DNA of 64,000 nt from assembly GCF_000971295.1 (NCBI RefSeq), contig NZ_LANJ01000016.1, positions 372,001 through 436,000 of the forward strand. The letters are read 5' to 3'. Made by a program: the position numbers and the translations under genes. Positions 1-8,602 of the stretch are shown here, piece after piece (positions within the stretch are counted from its first letter, which is position 1; the number at the start of each line of letters is the position of its first letter). This DNA is from Devosia epidermidihirudinis (GTDB taxonomy: Bacteria; Pseudomonadota; Alphaproteobacteria; Rhizobiales; Devosiaceae). The notes below the pieces were generated by a model. The model saw only the letters and a program-made list of their open reading frames with translations, made no database searches and was not told where the DNA came from.

Positions 1-659
1 CAGGCGATTGAACGACCCGAGCCAACCGTACGTGCTGCGAGCAGGGGATGGATCTGGTTCCGGTGATGGACGCGCGCGATATATCTGCCTCCCGGTGCAT
101 GGCGGGGCACCGTGATGTTCATGCCGAGAACCGGAGGCCAATTGGCCGGCAAACCGGCGACGATGGCATGGTCCGGATCGGTGACTTCCGCGGTGAGCCC
201 CTCTGGCGCCTCAATGCCATCTGCGTAAGGCAGGCATTCTACGGGCAGGCATTCCTCGACGGCAGTTCGGTGAAATCGGGCCGAGCCATCCATTCCCTGA
301 AAACTGCAATAGCCGCCAGCCATGATCAGCCCACCCCCGCCCTGTACCCAGTCGCGGAGGACATTGAGCCGGTTTACCCCCGGATTGCCCTTGCGGGTTT
401 CGGGGGTGATCAGCAGGGACGAAGCACCAATGTCGGACAAGACGACAACCGAATAGCGGTCCAGTTCTGCTGCCGAGAATGGAAATTCGGCCTCGCAACG
501 CTCCCCGCCCAGTTGCTCGACCTCGATGCCGGACTGATTGAGCGCGGCGATGAAAGGACGGGCACCGTTGCGAATCTCCCAACTACTGCCCACATCCCCG
601 CCCTTGGCAGCAAAGGATGTGACAGCAAAAGTTTCGCCAGCGAGCAGAATTGGTTTCAT
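1..659 (-). CDS. DUF1355-type glutamine amidotransferase-like protein, partial
   Basis: The frame is open from an ATG at 659 to the left edge, so the C-terminus is missing; about 219 residues are visible. It starts MKPILLAGETF and contains the segment GGGGLIMAGGYCSFQG, followed by ADGIEAPEGL and HAIVAGLP. This pattern is typical of the class I glutamine-amidotransferase-like family PF07090 (DUF1355), a flavodoxin-like fold of unproven activity that often sits in sugar ABC transporter operons of rhizobia. It follows the binding protein gene on the same strand by 71 bases and is probably the last visible gene of that operon. The family call is fairly secure; the biochemical function is unknown. 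Confidence 0.7.
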   Translation of the reverse strand, partial: MKPILLAGETFAVTSFAAKGGDVGSSWEIRNGARPFIAALNQSGIEVEQLGGERCEAEFPFSAAELDRYSVVVLSDIGASSLLITPETRKGNPGVNRLNVLRDWVQGGGGLIMAGGYCSFQGMDGSARFHRTAVEECLPVECLPYADGIEAPEGLTAEVTDPDHAIVAGLPANWPPVLGMNITVPRHAPGGRYIARVHHRNQIHPLLAARTVGSGRSIA

Positions 660-730
660 TGGAAGACCTGGGGTTAGGCGATGGATTGGCGGCGCCAGTA
701 GTTGGGAGGCTATGGCGCCGCCAGCGCTGG

Positions 731-1738
731 CTAGAACTTGAACTCGTCAACGTTCGCCGGCGTCACGATCTCTGCAGGTCCGAGGACGACTTCGCCACCC
801 GCAGCGATCGTATATTCGCCCAGCCGGCCGGCCTTGAAGGTTTCGCCTTCCTTGCCGGTGATGGCGCAAGATGCCACGGCCTGGGCTGCATAATATGTGA
901 GGTAGCCAAGGTCCTTGACGTTCCACCAGATATCCTGGACCGAGCCGTCCTCGATGTACTTCTTGATCAGAGTCGCCGGAGCAAGGCCGGTCAGCTTGAC
1001 CTGACCGAGCATGCTTGCCTGCTCCAATGCACGGGCGGCAGCGGGAAGTCCGATGCCGGCGGGTACGATAATCCCTTTGAGGTCTGGGAAGGCTTGCGCC
1101 AGCGCCAGTGCCTGCTGCTGATTGACCTGTTCGCTTTCCTCGCCATAGGAAACCTGAACCAGTTTCATGTCAGCATATTTGGAGTCAGAGGCCAGTTTCG
1201 ACTTAATAAGGTCGATCCAGGCGTTCTGGTTGGCCGCCGTGGGCGTGGACGACAGGATGGCAAAGTCGCCTTTGTAGCGAATGAGCTGGCCCATGGACTC
1301 CAGCATCATTTCGGCGAGACTGTCGCCTTTGGCCTGATTGAGGAAGAGCGTCCGGGCATCGGGGGCAACGTCGGAGTCATAGGAGACAACATGGACGCCC
1401 TGGTCCATGGCGCGCTTCAATGCTGGGGCAACTGCATTGGCATCATTGGCGGAAATGGCGATGACGCCGACCTGCTGGGACACCAGATTGTTGATGAATT
1501 CGATCTGGGCTTCCGCGGTTGCAGCGGATGGAGCCTGCTTGATCGCCTTGCCGCCGATCTCCGCCGCTGCCTCATCTGCGCCGGTCTGGGCGACCTGGAA
1601 ATAGGGGTCAGTATCGAGCTTGGGCAAGAAGCCGACCGTGACTGGTGCTGTGGCACATTGCGGAGCGGCCATGGCGACCGTCGATATGGCGGCAAGACTG
1701 GTCGCCGCGAGCAGCGTTCCGATCATTTTCAAAGACAT
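731..1738 (-). CDS. Sugar ABC transporter substrate-binding protein, RhaS/LsrB-like
   Basis: Periplasmic sugar-binding protein of 335 residues with a clear signal peptide (MSLKMIG, then a hydrophobic stretch ending AMAA). The body has Peripla_BP_4 features: TVGFLPKLDTDPYF, a TAEAQIEFINNLVSQQ segment, VIAISANDANAVAPAL, and a late VQDIWWNVKDLGYLTYYA stretch like that of rhamnose (RhaS) and autoinducer-2 (LsrB) binding proteins. An upstream in-frame start at 1759 exists, but AGGAGG lies just before the ATG at 1738, so that start is chosen. It delivers ligand to the two transporter genes upstream in the operon. Rhamnose is the likeliest ligand by family resemblance; other deoxy or branched sugars remain possible. 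Confidence 0.82.
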   Translation of the reverse strand: MSLKMIGTLLAATSLAAISTVAMAAPQCATAPVTVGFLPKLDTDPYFQVAQTGADEAAAEIGGKAIKQAPSAATAEAQIEFINNLVSQQVGVIAISANDANAVAPALKRAMDQGVHVVSYDSDVAPDARTLFLNQAKGDSLAEMMLESMGQLIRYKGDFAILSSTPTAANQNAWIDLIKSKLASDSKYADMKLVQVSYGEESEQVNQQQALALAQAFPDLKGIIVPAGIGLPAAARALEQASMLGQVKLTGLAPATLIKKYIEDGSVQDIWWNVKDLGYLTYYAAQAVASCAITGKEGETFKAGRLGEYTIAAGGEVVLGPAEIVTPANVDEFKF

Positions 1739-1806
1739 GAATTCCTCCTGTTTATTCACTTCCAGGGCCTGTTAGCGACGGATCGCAACGAGCAGATGCC
1801 TGGACT

Positions 1807-2808
1807 TCACCTGCGGGTATGGGAGTATGAGAAAGCCGAGCGGACGCGCTCGAAGACTTGGCGCGCGGCGTTGCTGGCCAGCAGCGAGCCGATCAGCAGC
1901 AGGCCGATGACGGAGCCCTGTGCGTCACCGCCGATTTGCAGCAGGCCGAGCACATTGCGTATGGTGGCGACCAGCAACAGCGCCCACAGCACGCCAGTCA
2001 GCCGTCCTTTGCCGCCGAAGACACTGAGCCCACCAAGCAAGGCAATGGTGATGACGTCGAGCTCCAGCCCTACGGCATTGTTGGCGCGGGCATTGGCAAG
2101 ACGAGCAGCGTATACCAGGCCGGCAATGGCGCAGACGGCGCCAGAGGTGACGAACAGCATGAAGACTGTGCGTTCAATGCGGACCCCGGAATAGCGCGCC
2201 GCCGCAGGACTACCACCGATGGCATAGATGCGTCGCCCTGCAGGCATCTTCTGCAACACGATGGCAAAGACTGGCGCCAGTATGAGGAACGGCACGATGG
2301 TCCATGGAATGGGCGTGCCCGGGACGTTGCCAATACCGAAATCAAGGAAGGCGTTGGGGAAGGCATTGATCGAGCCCGAGCCGAGCACGATGTAGCCGAG
2401 CCCCCGGAACATCGCCATGGTGGCGAGCGTGACCACCAGTGATGGCAGCGCAAGGCGGGTGACCAGGGCGCCGTTGAAGGCGCCGCAGAGCCCCCCAGCC
2501 ACAATGGTGAGGGCGATGGCTGGAAACATTGGCATACCAGCCTGGATCAACAGGCCGAAGCAGACGCTGCTCAGGGCAAGAATGCTGGCGACGGACAGGT
2601 CAATTTCGCGAGCGATAATTAGCAGCACCATTGGCAAGACGATGAGCGCGCGTTCCGATGCCCCGGCGATGGCCTGGGAAATGTTGAACGAGGTAAGGAA
2701 ATTGGGCACGAACAAGCAGGCATAGGCGATGACGAGGATCGTCAGCACAGCCAGGAAATTATCCCAATTGGCGAAGCGGGCGAGGTTGTTTTGAGCTGGT
2801 GCGAACAT
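1807..2808 (-). CDS. Sugar ABC transporter permease, RhaP/RhaQ type
   Basis: Inner-membrane permease of 333 residues in the branched-chain/ribose-type family (BPD_transp_2). Many hydrophobic segments are visible, such as FLAVLTILVIAYACLFVPNF near the start. The family signature region EIDLSVASILALSSV and a later AYFSG-type loop (AAARYSGVRIERTVF) couple to the ATPase. Its ATG overlaps the stop codon of the upstream fused gene (TGATG), so the two are translationally coupled. It should pair with the permease half of that fusion to make the heterodimeric channel. Confidence 0.85.
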   Translation of the reverse strand: MFAPAQNNLARFANWDNFLAVLTILVIAYACLFVPNFLTSFNISQAIAGASERALIVLPMVLLIIAREIDLSVASILALSSVCFGLLIQAGMPMFPAIALTIVAGGLCGAFNGALVTRLALPSLVVTLATMAMFRGLGYIVLGSGSINAFPNAFLDFGIGNVPGTPIPWTIVPFLILAPVFAIVLQKMPAGRRIYAIGGSPAAARYSGVRIERTVFMLFVTSGAVCAIAGLVYAARLANARANNAVGLELDVITIALLGGLSVFGGKGRLTGVLWALLLVATIRNVLGLLQIGGDAQGSVIGLLLIGSLLASNAARQVFERVRSAFSYSHTRR

Positions 2809-5381
2809 CAGTGGCTCCTCAATCGGGCATTGGCAGCGCGGTGCGCAACAAGGGCGTCGATGCCCACAGCGATGAGGATGACGAGGCCGTAAATGCCTTG
2901 CAGCCAGAGGGGATCGACGCGGACAAGTGTCAGGCCATTACGAATGACCAGAAGCGTGATGGCCCCAAGCGCCACGCCCAGAATGGTGCCGGACCCGCCG
3001 CGCAGGGCGACCCCGCCAACCACAACGGCTGCAATGACGTTGAGTTCGAACCCATAGGCAACGCGCGCATCCACCGTGGCATAGCGCGAAGCCCACAGGG
3101 CACCTGTGAAGCCGGCCAGTGCGCCCGCCGTAACAAAGGCCATAAAGACGCGCCGCTGCACCGGAATGCCGATCAGCTTTGCGCCTTCAGGGTTGGAACC
3201 AACGGCGAAGAGTTCGCGGCAAGCGGGCAGGGACCGCAGCGCCCATGCAATAGCCGCCAGTGTCGCTATTGAAATCAGCAGGATGGCCGGAATGCCCAAC
3301 AGGTTGACGCTGGTCAAATCCAGCCAGGACTGTGGCACCTGGTCGGCACTGATTTGCTTGCCGCCCGCCCAAAGGCTGTTGATGCCGCGGAACACGGTCA
3401 TGGTGCCCAGCGTGACCACGATGGCGGGCACGTTGCCATAGGCAATGACCAGGCCATTAACGACGCCACAGACGATGCCGATTCCGATGGCCAGCGCCAA
3501 TGCGCCAAAGACCCCGATCTCGGGTGCAACATGCAGGGTGGATGCCGCGCCATAGGCCGCCAACCCGATGACGGCGGCGACGGACAGGTCGATGCTGCGC
3601 GTCAACATCACCAGCATCTGGCCAACAGCCACGATCATGATAAGCGCCGCATCCATGGCCAGAGCGGACAGGTTGGCCGGACTGATCATGCGTGGATTGA
3701 TCGCCACGATCGGCAGGGCCACAGCGACGATGGCGGCGACCAGACCAAATTCCCGGCGGGCGAAAATCCGCTGTATCAGGCCTGTATTTTCAATGCTGCT
3801 CTCATTGTCGGCGGGGCGGGCGGCGGTTGCCGATGTGAGGTCGGCGGCACTGGTGGCGGCCGTCACGATCTGCGCCTGGGTTGTCGTGCCGCCTTCGAAC
3901 TCGCCGGCGAAATTGCCTTCACGCAGCACGATGATGCGGTCGCACATGCCCAGAAGTTCCGGCAGTTCCGAGGAGATCAGGATGATCGCTAGGCCCTGGG
4001 CAGCCAATTCGGCGATCATTGCATGCACATCGCCCTTAGTTTGCACGTCAATGCCCTGAGTGGGCTCATCAAGAATGAGGATATGGGGATTGGTCGCCAG
4101 CCATTTGGACAGCACGACCTTTTGCTGATTGCCGCCAGACAATGTGCTGACGGCCTGATCATAGCTGCCATAGCGCAGCCGAAGCCGATCCAGATGGGGC
4201 TCCACAAGTCCCAGTTCGGCCTGCCGGGATATCAATCCGCCGTGCGTAACTTTGTCGAGAATGGTCAGGGAAGCATTGGTGAGAATGGAAAAATCCATCA
4301 CCAGGCTCTGGCCCATGCGGTCTTCGGATACATAGGCGATGCCGCTCGCCATCGCGTCCTTGGCCGAGGCGAAGCTGGTGGGACGACCAGCCAGTTCGAT
4401 TGTGCCCGTGCTGGGTTGATCTATACCGAACAGGACGCGTGCAATTTCGGTGCGTCCGCTGCCGACCAGGCCACCAAAGCCGAGTATCTCACCAGCTTTG
4501 AGGTCAAAGGAAATATCGTTGAATGCGCCAGTGCGCGACAAGCCAGTGACGCGGAGGACCGTGTCGCCATGAACATTGTTATGCTCGGGATAGAGGCTGC
4601 TGATCTCGCGACCGGCCATCATTTCAATGGCCTTGGAGCGGCTGAGCTCGCTGGCTTTTGCGGTGCCGATAAGGCGCCCGTCGCGCAAGACCGTAATTCT
4701 ATCGGCCACGCGGAACACTTCGTCCATGCGGTGACCGACAAACATCATGGCGACGCCCTGCCGCCGCAACTCATCGACAACCTTGAGTAACCGCTCCACC
4801 TCGCGCTGCGATAGCGCCGCCGTCGGCTCGTCCATGATCAGGACTTTGGCGTCGAGCGAGAGCGCCCTGGCGATTTCGACGAGTTGCTGTTCGGATGTGC
4901 GCAGGGTGGATAATTGCGTATCGGGTGCGCAATCGAGCCCCACGAGCTTGAGCAGGCGCTGGGCCTCGCGCTCACGGCCGGCATAGTCGATGGTCATCCG
5001 TGGCGTTCCGCTCGCGACATGACCGATGAACAGGTTTTCCGCCACGGACAGATCGGGAAACAGTCCCGGATGCTGATGCATCACCGCAATGCCGGCGGCC
5101 TGGGCACTCAGCGGTGTCGTGAAATGTTGCGGCTGCCCGTCGACCAAGATGGCCCCAAGGTCAGGTTGGTGCACCCCTGCCAACAGTTTGACGCAGGTAC
5201 TTTTCCCTGCGCCATTTTCGCCCAACAAGGCGAGAACTTCCCCGGCCCGCAGTTCAATTGAAACGTCCGCAATGGCGAGCGTCCCACCGAATGCCTTGGT
5301 GACACCGATCAGTGCAGCGCGGACGCTCGGCTCGTCCGGAGACAGGCTTGAGCCAGGTCCGCTGGCGATTGCTTCAATCAT
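2808..5381 (-). CDS. Fused sugar ABC transporter ATPase (two ABC domains) plus permease
   Basis: An 857-residue protein that joins what are normally two subunits. Residues about 20-500 hold two ABC domains: the first has Walker A GENGAGKST near residue 54 and a Walker B LIMDEPTAALS; the second has the degenerate Walker A (GLVGSGRTE), the signature LSGGNQQKV and the Walker B LILDEPTQGID typical of ribose/rhamnose importers. After a linker, residues about 525-857 are a BPD_transp_2 permease with the family motif RSIDLSVAAVIGLAAY. Upstream starts are in frame to 5456, but GGGAGGAATGC precedes the ATG at 5381, which is preferred. It is the first gene of the operon. The fusion is uncommon but appears intact, with no stop or frameshift in the linker. 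Confidence 0.85.
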   Translation of the reverse strand: MIEAIASGPGSSLSPDEPSVRAALIGVTKAFGGTLAIADVSIELRAGEVLALLGENGAGKSTCVKLLAGVHQPDLGAILVDGQPQHFTTPLSAQAAGIAVMHQHPGLFPDLSVAENLFIGHVASGTPRMTIDYAGREREAQRLLKLVGLDCAPDTQLSTLRTSEQQLVEIARALSLDAKVLIMDEPTAALSQREVERLLKVVDELRRQGVAMMFVGHRMDEVFRVADRITVLRDGRLIGTAKASELSRSKAIEMMAGREISSLYPEHNNVHGDTVLRVTGLSRTGAFNDISFDLKAGEILGFGGLVGSGRTEIARVLFGIDQPSTGTIELAGRPTSFASAKDAMASGIAYVSEDRMGQSLVMDFSILTNASLTILDKVTHGGLISRQAELGLVEPHLDRLRLRYGSYDQAVSTLSGGNQQKVVLSKWLATNPHILILDEPTQGIDVQTKGDVHAMIAELAAQGLAIILISSELPELLGMCDRIIVLREGNFAGEFEGGTTTQAQIVTAATSAADLTSATAARPADNESSIENTGLIQRIFARREFGLVAAIVAVALPIVAINPRMISPANLSALAMDAALIMIVAVGQMLVMLTRSIDLSVAAVIGLAAYGAASTLHVAPEIGVFGALALAIGIGIVCGVVNGLVIAYGNVPAIVVTLGTMTVFRGINSLWAGGKQISADQVPQSWLDLTSVNLLGIPAILLISIATLAAIAWALRSLPACRELFAVGSNPEGAKLIGIPVQRRVFMAFVTAGALAGFTGALWASRYATVDARVAYGFELNVIAAVVVGGVALRGGSGTILGVALGAITLLVIRNGLTLVRVDPLWLQGIYGLVILIAVGIDALVAHRAANARLRSH

Positions 5382-5447
5382 GCATTCCTCCCGGCCGCGT
5401 TGGGGCCAGATGCTCGCAAGAACCGCCACCTCCATGGCTGGGCCTTG

Positions 5448-5460
5448 ATTAATCATTAAT
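5448..5460. promoter_or_regulatory. Candidate operator, ATTAAT-C-ATTAAT palindrome
   Basis: A perfect 13-bp palindrome in an AT-rich patch between the divergent transporter operon and the ROK regulator gene. It lies just downstream of the predicted -10 element of the transporter promoter, a position suited to repression. The neighbouring ROK regulator is the obvious candidate to bind it. Binding is inferred only. Confidence 0.45.
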
Positions 5461-5471
5461 TAAAGCATATT

Positions 5472-5499
5472 GCTATAATAAAAGGCCGGAGGGAGTCAA
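5472..5499 (-). promoter_or_regulatory. Predicted sigma-70 type promoter of the sugar ABC operon
   Basis: On the minus strand TTGACT (5499-5494) and TATAGC (5477-5472) are separated by 16 bases. Transcription would start near 5464, about 80 bases before the first transporter gene and overlapping the ATTAAT palindrome. Confidence 0.5.
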
Positions 5500-5604
5500 C
5501 GGTCTAACGAGCGATAAAAAGTCAACGAATGGATCGCGGCAAAATCCGGAGCCGGATCCAGTCAGGGCAACACTTTGGAATTGTTAAGAGGATGTGTAAG
5601 AGAG

Positions 5605-5629
5605 AGCGTTCCGCGTCGAACAGAACGCT
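5605..5629. repeat. Inverted repeat in the leader of the ROK regulator gene
   Basis: AGCGTTC (5605-5611) and GAACGCT (5623-5629) form a 7-bp inverted repeat with an 11-base spacer, ending 15 bases before the regulator start codon. It could be an autoregulatory site or an RNA hairpin; the sequence does not decide. Confidence 0.3.
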
Positions 5630-5644
5630 TGGGGGATATGAGGA

Positions 5645-6886
5645 ATGGCTGGCAGTAAGGGCAGTAACTCGGTCCAGGTTCGGCACTACAACGAACGTGT
5701 TGTGTTGCAGGCGATCCGCCGTTCCGGGGAAGCCTCCAAGGCCGAGATTGCCCGCTTTGCTCACCTGACCCCGCCGGCGGTTGCGACAATTGTTGATGCG
5801 CTGGCCGCTGCGGGTCTGGTTCAAGAAAATGGCAAGCGCTTCGGCGGCAAGGGACAACCTTCGGTCATGTACGGCCTTGCGCCCAATGGCGCGTTTTCGA
5901 TTGGCCTGCATATCGGCCGCCGCTCGCTCGATGCAATTGTTCTCGATTTTGCCGGCTCAATCGCCGATTCCGAGACGCACGAATATGATCATCCAACACC
6001 TAGCCAGACGGCACAGATCGCTAATGCTGCAATTGCCCGTTTCCGCAAAAATCTGGGCGCTGAGCGCTGTAAGCGACTGATCGGCGTCGGTGTCTCGGCG
6101 CCCTATTTCATCGGCGGTTGGGACAACGAGCTGGGATTTCCGCTCGAGGTTCGCGAAGCCTGGAAAATGACCGATATTCGCACCGGTTTTCTCGAAACCG
6201 GTGGCCTGCCCATCATGGTGGAAAATGACGCCTCGGCGGCCGCACTGGCTGAGCTGGTCTATGGCATCGGCAAGACGACATCGGACTTCCTGCACATCTC
6301 GCTCAGCACCTTTGTTGGCGGCGGACTGGTTCTGGATGGGACGTTGCAGACCGGTCCGAACGGCAATACCGCGGCTATCGGGCCAATTCCGGTGATGCCA
6401 TCAAAGCTCAATTCAGTGCCAGCTCCAGTCGGAGCCTTTGAGGTGCTGCTGCACCGCGCCTCGATCTTTACCTTGATCCAGCATCTGCGCTTCAACGGCT
6501 TCGACATCAGTCGGGTTCGCGATCTGGAGCCAATGCCTGCTACTGCTGCGGCGCTCACTCAGGAGTGGCAGGACGACTGTGCTGACGCCTTGGCACAGGC
6601 CATCGTCAGCTGCATCGCGGTGATCGACGTGGATGCCATCGTGATCGACGGTATCCTGCCGCCAGCTCTGCTGGTCGACACGGTCGAGCGCACCCGCCAA
6701 CGCTTTGCGAGGGTACTGCCCGCCGGTCTGGTCGCCCCCCACATCACGGCGGGTTGTATTGGTAACAAGGCTTCGGCGACGGGTGCTGCCCTGCTGCAAA
6801 TCTACTCCATGTTCGGTCCCGACACCGGCGTGTTGCTGAAAAAAGCCAATGACAAGAAACCGCTGATGGTAGGGTCAGCGCCGTAA
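5645..6886 (+). CDS. ROK-family transcriptional regulator
   Basis: A 413-residue protein with an N-terminal winged helix (residues about 12-70: NERVVLQAIRRSGEASKAEIARFAHLT, then VATIVDALAAAGLV) and a C-terminal ROK/sugar-kinase-like domain (GVGVSAPYFIGG, then VENDASAAALAELVYG). The length is typical for NagC/Mlc/XylR-type regulators. It is divergent from the sugar ABC operon and shares a 260-base intergenic region containing a palindromic candidate operator. It therefore most likely senses the transported sugar or its catabolite and represses the operon. The ligand cannot be read from sequence. Confidence 0.88.
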   Translation: MAGSKGSNSVQVRHYNERVVLQAIRRSGEASKAEIARFAHLTPPAVATIVDALAAAGLVQENGKRFGGKGQPSVMYGLAPNGAFSIGLHIGRRSLDAIVLDFAGSIADSETHEYDHPTPSQTAQIANAAIARFRKNLGAERCKRLIGVGVSAPYFIGGWDNELGFPLEVREAWKMTDIRTGFLETGGLPIMVENDASAAALAELVYGIGKTTSDFLHISLSTFVGGGLVLDGTLQTGPNGNTAAIGPIPVMPSKLNSVPAPVGAFEVLLHRASIFTLIQHLRFNGFDISRVRDLEPMPATAAALTQEWQDDCADALAQAIVSCIAVIDVDAIVIDGILPPALLVDTVERTRQRFARVLPAGLVAPHITAGCIGNKASATGAALLQIYSMFGPDTGVLLKKANDKKPLMVGSAP

Positions 6887-7022
6887 ACCCCACGCGTGCA
6901 AAGCAGCAATTGCCTGCGCGGTGCGATATGAGCCCAACAAGGGATGGGGCAGCGTTTGATGCGCGATGGCCCAAAAGCAGCCAGTCAGCAAGCCGTCGCA
7001 TTCGGGCCGTCTGAGTTGCGAC

Positions 7023-7160
7023 CAATTCACTCTGATCCAGACCCTACCCAAACGGGACGGACTGCTGAGCCGCAAGGTCTACCCTGTCATTCCGCCCAAA
7101 GTGGTATGTCGTTTTTCCCCACTTGGGCACAGCCTCCTTGTGCTGGTGACTGGCATCTGA
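7023..7160 (+). pseudogene. Remnant of an HxlR-family regulator (C-terminal fragment)
   Basis: The frame reads FTLIQTLPKRDGLLSRKVY and then PVIPPKVVCRFSPLGHSLLVLV before a stop at 7158. This lines up with the complete HxlR protein encoded at 8213-8602 (LTLTLRGLERDGLVKRRIY, then PTSPPKVEYELTAFGQSL). The N-terminal helix-turn-helix is absent and no plausible start precedes the homologous part, so this is a decayed fragment. It lies downstream of the ROK gene, facing the end of the SDR gene, and suggests a lost second regulator. The rest of 6887-7184 shows nothing. Confidence 0.6.
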
Positions 7161-7184
7161 TGGGTAGGCACTGAGCTGGCGTGA

Positions 7185-8003
7185 CTAAACCGAGGCCAGC
7201 TCGTGGGACTGGCGCATGACTTGTTCAGTGATCTTCGGGTCCACGGTGATTTTTGTTCTATTGTCGAACTTTCCTGGCCGTCCCCAGTATGTTGGTGTGA
7301 CCCAGTCGGAAGATAGCACGGCTTTGACCAGATTGCTCGCCGACTCCGGGACGGAATTATACACCAGCGGCTCCGCAATTCTTCCGAGCAGCTGCATGAA
7401 CCCAGGAGCCGCCCGCATGATGTCAGTACGCGCAGTGCCGGCATTGATAACACCTACCTTGAAGCGCGGTTCGAGTTCAGCGAGGCGGGCGGCATAGTGT
7501 AGGTTGGCGGCATTTATCTGCGGACTATCGCGAGTGAAGCGGAAGTCGTTAAAGAGCGGAAAATGCTCAGGCTGGATGTTCGTGTTCATCGCCACCTTGG
7601 CGGTCATCATGAGGACGCGCGGCTGAGGAGCGCGACGCAGTGCGGGCAGCAGGAGCTGCGTAAGATGGTACCGGCTCAAGTAATTGACCGCAAACATGGC
7701 GTTCAGACCATCAGCGGTTCTGGGATTGTCTATGGCGAGAACACCAGTCGTATGAACGAGCGCGTCGAATTGGTCATAGTCAGCGAGCAGGCGGGTTGCG
7801 GTACCAACGACGCCTGCGTGGCTAGATAGATCAGCAGCGATAAACCGGGCACGGTTGGCAGAGTGTCCGAAGGAGCTCAGGGCGTTCTGCCCCTTGACCG
7901 CACTGCGACCGATAAGAACCAGAGTGGCTCCGCTCTCGAGGAGCCGCCGCGAAGCCTCAAGGCCAATACCACTGTTGCCGCCGGCGACCAAGATGGTGGT
8001 CAT
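7185..8003 (-). CDS. Short-chain dehydrogenase/reductase-like protein with altered active site
   Basis: A 272-residue Rossmann protein with the cofactor motif GGNSGIG at residues 8-14 and a following GRS that suits NADP. The SDR hallmarks are otherwise altered. NNAG is replaced by HTTG, the catalytic serine region reads MMTAKVAM, and the candidate tyrosine sits in LHYAARLAEL with leucine where the lysine of YxxxK is expected. It resembles the retinol-dehydrogenase/protochlorophyllide-reductase-like branch. It is divergent from an HxlR regulator, a common arrangement for redox enzymes induced by quinones or aldehydes. The substrate is unknown, and catalysis by the standard SDR mechanism is doubtful. 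Confidence 0.72.
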   Translation of the reverse strand: MTTILVAGGNSGIGLEASRRLLESGATLVLIGRSAVKGQNALSSFGHSANRARFIAADLSSHAGVVGTATRLLADYDQFDALVHTTGVLAIDNPRTADGLNAMFAVNYLSRYHLTQLLLPALRRAPQPRVLMMTAKVAMNTNIQPEHFPLFNDFRFTRDSPQINAANLHYAARLAELEPRFKVGVINAGTARTDIMRAAPGFMQLLGRIAEPLVYNSVPESASNLVKAVLSSDWVTPTYWGRPGKFDNRTKITVDPKITEQVMRQSHELASV

Positions 8004-8106
8004 TCGTGTTCTCCTTGTGGGCTATATCCCTCGCCACATTCGCCTGAGCGGCGTGAAGCTCATCACTCAAACAAACAGGAAGGACGACCTTGGTATCAAA
8101 TTCGAC

Positions 8107-8129
8107 GTTACGAACTATTTGTTCGTGAC
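8107..8129. promoter_or_regulatory. Candidate HxlR operator (inverted repeat)
   Basis: GTTACGAAC, a 5-base spacer TATTT, then GTTCGTGAC: an inverted repeat matching at 8 of 9 positions, in the intergenic region between the divergent SDR and HxlR genes. Size and symmetry fit a winged-helix dimer site. Binding by the adjacent HxlR protein is inferred. Confidence 0.55.
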
Positions 8130-8212
8130 AATGTGCTAGCCGGCGATTAATTCTGCAAGAACGCACTTTTTAATTTGGTGCGATCAGAAATGTTCGTGTT
8201 CCAAGGTGCAGA

Positions 8213-8602
8213 ATGGCCAAGCTCCCCGACTCTCCGAACTTTACACCGGAGACCATTGAGGCCTGCCGGATTGTCGTGGAAATACTCGATCGCGTTGGCG
8301 ACAAATGGACTGTGCTGGTGGTCTGGGTGCTCTCGGAGGGACCGATGCGGTTCAATGCGGTGCAGCGCAGCATTCCAGGTCTGTCGCACCGCATGCTGAC
8401 GCTGACGCTGCGCGGATTGGAGCGTGACGGTCTGGTCAAGCGACGGATCTACCCCACGAGTCCACCCAAAGTGGAATACGAATTGACTGCTTTTGGGCAG
8501 TCGCTGCGGGATCCCTTGAGCGTGCTGGCCAGTTGGGCAATGGATAACAAGGGAACAATTCTAACGGCCCGCGAGCGCTTCGACACCAAGGCCGACCAAT
8601 AG
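8213..8602 (+). CDS. HxlR-family transcriptional regulator
   Basis: A 129-residue winged-helix protein. It has the family core: VVEILDRVGDKWTVLVVWVL, then PMRFNAVQRSIPGLSHRMLTLTLRGLERDGLV, then RRIYPTSPPKVEYELTAFGQSL. Most HxlR proteins carry a redox-sensitive cysteine near the N-terminus; here the only candidate is the Cys in EACRIVVEIL. It is divergent from the SDR gene and probably controls it through the inverted repeat at 8107-8129. The assignment is strong; the inducer is unknown. Confidence 0.88.
   Translation: MAKLPDSPNFTPETIEACRIVVEILDRVGDKWTVLVVWVLSEGPMRFNAVQRSIPGLSHRMLTLTLRGLERDGLVKRRIYPTSPPKVEYELTAFGQSLRDPLSVLASWAMDNKGTILTARERFDTKADQ

Noticed and set aside
650..2194. Long plus-strand open frame of about 514 codons
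   Set aside because: It is antisense to the sugar-binding protein and permease genes, which have clear family motifs, a signal peptide and good ribosome sites; the plus-strand product resembles nothing.
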